A stretch of 8,977 nucleotides of DNA from Planctomycetaceae bacterium. Lineage in GTDB: Bacteria; Planctomycetota; Planctomycetia; Pirellulales; Thermoguttaceae. The translations under genes were made by a program, and so were the position numbers. The notes under the pieces are model-generated. The model saw only the letters and a list, made by a program, of their open reading frames with translations. It ran no database searches and was not told the origin of the DNA. The first letter of the stretch is position 1, and each line of letters opens with the position of its first letter. Shown here in pieces: positions 5,255-8,977 of the stretch. Where the stretch lies: positions 1 through 8,977 of the forward strand of contig JAITDV010000281.1 in the NCBI GenBank assembly GCA_031282385.1, read 5' to 3'.

Positions 5255-7468
5255 GTGTCTATAAACTTAAATGAAAATAGTGTAACCGGTTGTAAAGAAT
5301 CGGTTTTTTTTCTGCCGTTTTTTTGTGTGTTGTTAGTGTTTTTTTGGGCAAGCGGAATATTTTTTGTCCAGTTTTCGTTGGCGCAGGTGAAGCCTGTTTC
5401 CGCAATTCCAAATACAACAGACAACACACCGATTCCTGCTGATAAATTGTTTCCTGATTCTGTCAAAGGATTTGTTGCGATACAGGACTTGAAGTTACTT
5501 GCAGAACAATGGAAAAAAACGCAAATCGGAGTGCTTTTGCAAGACCCGATAATGAAACCTTTTAAAGATGATTTTAAGGAACAACTTGAAAAACGGATGG
5601 AGAACCGTTTGGGATTGAATTTGGATGGTATTGAACAGTTACCAAGTGGAGAAGTAGCTTTTGGACTGATTGCTATTCCAGAAGCTACACCGGGTTATGT
5701 GTTCACAATGGATACAGCGGATAGAAGTAAAAAAGTTGCGGATTATATTGAGAGGTTGACGAAAAAATTTCTTGCAATCGGAGTGAAACGGTCTGTAGAG
5801 AAGTACAAAAGCGACGAGATAATTGTTTTCACTTTTCCTGACAAGAATCAAGAATTGGACAAAAATAACACGGGAAATATTGATAAACCTAGCGTAGAAA
5901 CAACAGCCCCAACACGACAAAGAACCACAGCACGCACAAGAACCACTACAAGAGAAACAACAGAAAAAAAAGAAAATAAACCGCTTGCCGCCGTCGGCAA
6001 GAAAGATTCTAATTCAGACCAACAAAATGTTTATTATCTTTTGAAGGCGGATTATTTAGTGATTTCAAATCAGTTGCATTTGATTCGTCTTTTTGCCGAC
6101 AGAATTGCTGCGGGCAATGATGTCAAAAATTCTCTTGCCGACGTCAAGGAATATCAAGGGGTTTTGAATCGTTGTCTTTTAGATTCGCGTGAAGATGCGC
6201 TGCCGTTGATTCATTGGTATATTGAACCGTTGAATTACGGAGAGTCGATGCGGGTTTTGTTGCGGCATGCTGATTCGGACAGGCGTAAAAGCAAAAAGTC
6301 GGTATTTGCGTCTTTGAGGGAGCAAGGATTTGACGCAATTCAAGGCGTCGGCGGAACGGTTAATATAATGACGGAAAATCGTGAAGTTGCGTATCGTGTG
6401 TTTGTGCATACGGTCAAGCCGTACAGATTGGCGATGAAGATGTTCAATTTACCAAATGGTACAAATTTTGAACCGCCGCAATGGATACCGATTGATGCGG
6501 CGCGTTTTTCGGCGGCGTTAGTTGATCCGATGATGATATTTGACAATTTCGGGACTCTGTTTGACGAACTTGTTGCGCAAGGTGAATCGGGAGTTTTTGA
6601 AGATATTATCAAAGGTTTACGCGATGATCCAAAGGGACCGCGAGTTGATGTACGAGAGGAATTTATTGTCAATCTTGGCGGTCGTGCGTTCACAATGTCA
6701 AATTATAGTAAACCGATTTCGCCGAACAGTGAAAGTATTGTAATTGGTATTGAGGTAAAGGAAGCGGACAAGAACAAAAAAGCTAACGAGCTCAATCCGA
6801 CAGACAAAATCAAGAAAGCAATTGATAAGATTTTCAAAAATGATCCTGATATGATGCAAACGAATCACAAAGGTTATATTATTTGGCATCGTGCGCCGGT
6901 TCCAGAGATAAAACCGATAGAGATTCCGGGAATTCCGAGATTGGGTGAAGACCCGGACGTGAATGAAGTTGCCAGCAGGGACGACACGCCGCCAATATTT
7001 CCCGAAGGCGGAATTACGGTAACGCCAAAATATCTGCTTGCCAGTACGAATGTTGATTATTTGAAAAAGACTATTGATAGGTTGGAGGCGAAAGATGGTT
7101 CGATTGTTGAGCATGATGATTTTAAGTCGGCGGATGCGGTATTTAAGTCGTTGGGTATGGACAAGACGCCGCATTTTGTGCAGTTCTTTTCCAAATCGGA
7201 TGAGTCAATTGAGCCGACTTATGAATTGATTCGTCAAGGTAAAATGCCGCAATCAAAAGCAATTCTCGGCAGATTGATAAACGTAATTTTGATGCCGGAC
7301 AATGAAGACGGAGCTGTGCGGGAACAAGAGTTTAATTGGGAAAAATTGCCGAAATTTGAAAATATACGCCATGCTTTCGGACCAGCTGCTCTTTATGGTC
7401 GAAGCGTGGAAAACGGTTTCTTTTTCGAGGGTTTTTTGCTCAAAAAAGAAAAAAATAATAAAAAATGA
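5255..7468 (+). CDS. Large secreted protein of unknown function, DUF3352-like style
   Basis: The function is unknown. The 737-residue protein has a long hydrophobic N-terminal segment (about 17-43) ending SLA-Q, read as a signal peptide. The first domain (about 65-200) begins LFPDSVKGFVAIQDLKLLAEQW and continues with TQIGVLLQDP, resembling secreted proteins of the DUF3352 type in which a short strand is followed by LLxxW. This is a weak match by eye. A basic Thr/Arg-rich linker (about 216-245) follows, then a long mixed alpha/beta region (255-500) and a final region with TPKYLLASTNVDYLKKTIDRL (589-610) that echoes the opening pattern. It has no catalytic motif I recognise and ends in a lysine and asparagine tail. 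The GTG start at 5255 is supported by GGAG (5244-5247) at 7-nt spacing and by the signal peptide that follows. Base use is G-rich, unlike the 2829 gene. Confidence 0.8.
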   Translation: MSINLNENSVTGCKESVFFLPFFCVLLVFFWASGIFFVQFSLAQVKPVSAIPNTTDNTPIPADKLFPDSVKGFVAIQDLKLLAEQWKKTQIGVLLQDPIMKPFKDDFKEQLEKRMENRLGLNLDGIEQLPSGEVAFGLIAIPEATPGYVFTMDTADRSKKVADYIERLTKKFLAIGVKRSVEKYKSDEIIVFTFPDKNQELDKNNTGNIDKPSVETTAPTRQRTTARTRTTTRETTEKKENKPLAAVGKKDSNSDQQNVYYLLKADYLVISNQLHLIRLFADRIAAGNDVKNSLADVKEYQGVLNRCLLDSREDALPLIHWYIEPLNYGESMRVLLRHADSDRRKSKKSVFASLREQGFDAIQGVGGTVNIMTENREVAYRVFVHTVKPYRLAMKMFNLPNGTNFEPPQWIPIDAARFSAALVDPMMIFDNFGTLFDELVAQGESGVFEDIIKGLRDDPKGPRVDVREEFIVNLGGRAFTMSNYSKPISPNSESIVIGIEVKEADKNKKANELNPTDKIKKAIDKIFKNDPDMMQTNHKGYIIWHRAPVPEIKPIEIPGIPRLGEDPDVNEVASRDDTPPIFPEGGITVTPKYLLASTNVDYLKKTIDRLEAKDGSIVEHDDFKSADAVFKSLGMDKTPHFVQFFSKSDESIEPTYELIRQGKMPQSKAILGRLINVILMPDNEDGAVREQEFNWEKLPKFENIRHAFGPAALYGRSVENGFFFEGFLLKKEKNNKK

Positions 7469-7482
7469 AACCTGATTGTACC

Positions 7483-7531
7483 GTTCGTACAATAAATTGC
7501 GCTCTCGTGTCTCGTAATTTATTGTACGAGC
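7483..7531. repeat. Long palindromic hairpin related to the repeat family (copy F)
   Basis: The arms are 7483-7501 and 7513-7531 with an 11-nt loop: 19 bp in all, including a perfect 13-bp core CGTACAATAAATT (7486-7498) with AATTTATTGTACG (7516-7528), and a few G-T pairs. The right arm and loop resemble the right end of repeat copy A (CGTAATTTATTGTACGAGCAG here, with A for T at one position in A). It starts 14 nt after the stop of the 737-residue gene and lies 65 nt before trpB. No T-run follows, so it could protect an mRNA 3' end or be a mobile palindrome. Confidence 0.8.
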
Positions 7532-7596
7532 AGCATGTACACGCAACTGAATAGTTGTCAATAATTTATTAAATTCTTTTTAATTTATTCGAACCA

Positions 7597-8847
7597 ATGT
7601 CTAAAAGATCAACCATAACAAACTTTACAAATTATCCTGATGCTTGCGGTTATTTTGGTGATTTCGGCGGAATTTATGTTGGAGAAACGTTGATGACTCC
7701 GTTGCTTGAGTTGAAATCTGCTGCGGGAGCTGCATTTCAAGATGAGCATTTTTGGTTGGAATACCATGAGTTGTTACGTCAATATGTCGGTCGTGAATCG
7801 CCGTGTTATTTTGCGCAACGATTAAGCGAACATTTAAGTAACAAGCGAAAAAATTTTGTCCGCAATTCCAGCAATGATATTTCGGCGAAAATATGGCTCA
7901 AACGCGAAGACTTGAATCATACCGGCGCGCACAAAGTCAACAATACAATTGGGCAAGCACTTTTGGCACGGCGAATGGGTAAGAAAAAACTTATTGCCGA
8001 AACCGGAGCGGGACAACATGGTGTTGCAACTGCGACTGTTGCAGCGTTGTTTGGTTTTGAGTGCCGTGTTTTTATGGGGCGAGAGGATATTCGGCGACAG
8101 CAGCCCAATGTTCAACGTATGGAATTACTTGGAGCAGAAGTCGTTTCTGTCAATTCGGGAACGGGAACGCTCAAGGATGCAATGAATGAAACGTTACGTT
8201 ATTGGAGTGAAGTTGTGAATGATACGTTTTATGTTGTTGGAACGGTTGCTGGGCCTGATCCGTATCCTTGGATGGTTCGGGAATTTCAAAAAGTTATTGG
8301 AGAAGAGGCTCGTCGTCAAATGCTTGATTTAGCGGGCGGGTTGCCGGATTGTATTGTTGCGGCGGTTGGCGGCGGAAGCAACGCGATAGGAATTTTCTAT
8401 CCGTTTTTGAATGATGACGCGGTTGAATTGGTGGGTGTTGAAGCTGCCGGCAAAGGGTTAGCTACTGGTGAACATGCCGCGTCTATCAATGCCGGAAGTA
8501 TTGGTGTGTTACATGGGGCAAAGTCAATGTTGTTGCAGGATCAAGATGGTCAAATTCATGAAGCGTATTCAATTTCTGCCGGTTTGGATTATCCTGGAAT
8601 TGGTCCTGAGCATGCTTTTTTGCATGATGTTGGTCGAGTGCGTTATGAAACAATTACCGACAATGAAGCACTTGAAGCGTTTCAGATGCTTTGCAAGTTT
8701 GAAGGAATTATTCCAGCGTTGGAAAGTTCACACGCATTGGCGCAAGCGTTCAAAGAGACAGAGAAGTACCGAACTATTTTAGTTTGTCTTTCCGGTCGCG
8801 GCGATAAAGATTTACAACATGTAAAAGAAATTCTTGAAAAAAAGTAA
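7597..8847 (+). CDS. trpB: Tryptophan synthase beta chain
   Basis: This PLP enzyme makes L-tryptophan from indole and L-serine in the cytoplasm, normally in an alpha2-beta2 complex that receives indole through a tunnel from TrpA. The 416 residues match the family end to end. The PLP lysine is K113 in HTGAHKVNN. The catalytic acid is E135 in AETGAGQHG. The phosphate-binding loop is GGGSNA (258-263). SISAGLDYPGIGPEHA lies at 325-340. S399 of SGRGDKD is placed to bind the PLP ring nitrogen. The pattern is of the TrpA-partnered TrpB1 type, not the longer TrpB2. Two departures stand out: about 14 extra residues at 82-96 before IWLKRED, and GRESPC (66-70) where GRPTPL is usual. ATG is the start but has no Shine-Dalgarno. 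No other trp gene is visible on either side, although trpA could follow beyond the window. Confidence 0.97.
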   Translation: MSKRSTITNFTNYPDACGYFGDFGGIYVGETLMTPLLELKSAAGAAFQDEHFWLEYHELLRQYVGRESPCYFAQRLSEHLSNKRKNFVRNSSNDISAKIWLKREDLNHTGAHKVNNTIGQALLARRMGKKKLIAETGAGQHGVATATVAALFGFECRVFMGREDIRRQQPNVQRMELLGAEVVSVNSGTGTLKDAMNETLRYWSEVVNDTFYVVGTVAGPDPYPWMVREFQKVIGEEARRQMLDLAGGLPDCIVAAVGGGSNAIGIFYPFLNDDAVELVGVEAAGKGLATGEHAASINAGSIGVLHGAKSMLLQDQDGQIHEAYSISAGLDYPGIGPEHAFLHDVGRVRYETITDNEALEAFQMLCKFEGIIPALESSHALAQAFKETEKYRTILVCLSGRGDKDLQHVKEILEKK

Positions 8848-8891
8848 CTAGTTGTCCTTGAAAAAGTCATTTGGTGCTATAAATTCTGGGC

Positions 8892-8919
8892 TTATCAGGT
8901 TGCAATTTAGAGTTATAAT
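8892..8919 (+). promoter_or_regulatory. Candidate promoter for a gene beyond the right edge
   Basis: TTATCA (8892-8897, 4 of 6 to TTGACA) and a perfect TATAAT (8914-8919) are 16 nt apart. The last 130 nt of the window hold no gene and no clear terminator for trpB. If real, this promoter suggests that the next plus-strand gene is not simply read through from trpB. Confidence 0.35.
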
Positions 8920-8977
8920 TTGCAATATAGTTATTGTTTTATCCGAGATTTTCCTTAAAACCTTGCAAATATTAGAC

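Overview
This window looks like chromosomal DNA from a low-GC member of the Planctomycetota. The main reason is the 526-residue secreted protein at 2829-4409. Its C-terminal half matches, from memory, a planctomycete-restricted envelope family (DUF6666-like, beta-barrel type). A 737-residue secreted protein of planctomycete style, non-ATG starts and sparse Shine-Dalgarno sequences fit the same picture. The AT-rich composition suggests a host-associated lineage, but that is inference.

Layout. On the left, the minus strand carries atpB (F-type ATP synthase subunit a, 1281-2087) and atpE (subunit c, 480-845), in that order of transcription. They are separated by about 435 non-coding bases instead of the usual few tens. 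No atpF follows atpE within the window. From 2829 the plus strand carries the DUF6666-like protein, a small 89-residue hydrophilic protein (4544-4813), the 737-residue secreted protein (5255-7468) and trpB (tryptophan synthase beta, 7597-8847). The enzymes make a standard proton-driven ATP synthase module and the last step of tryptophan synthesis. The three unidentified plus-strand genes have no evident functional link to them.

The most unusual content is non-coding. A roughly 103-bp interspersed repeat has three full copies (864-966, 1040-1142, and 2173-2275 inverted), a copy cut by the window edge (1-64), a left-half copy (4411-4473) and a related solo hairpin (7483-7531). The copies share near-perfect terminal inverted repeats in the best case, an internal stem with a covarying base pair, and a promoter-like TTTACG-18-TATAGT core. 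The inverted copy points into atpB. The others near atp point antisense to it.

The plus strand is C-rich over G on the left and G-rich over C on the right. The change falls inside the intergenic stretch near 4.94-4.98 kb. This is the polarity expected at a replication origin, but no convincing DnaA-box cluster was seen. Other structures are a 21-bp dyad at the likely transcription start of the 2829 gene, a plus-strand terminator-like hairpin at 2336-2363 with no gene in front of it, and a 10-bp-stem inverted repeat at 2680-2729. I found no rRNA, tRNA, CRISPR array, transposase or phage gene.
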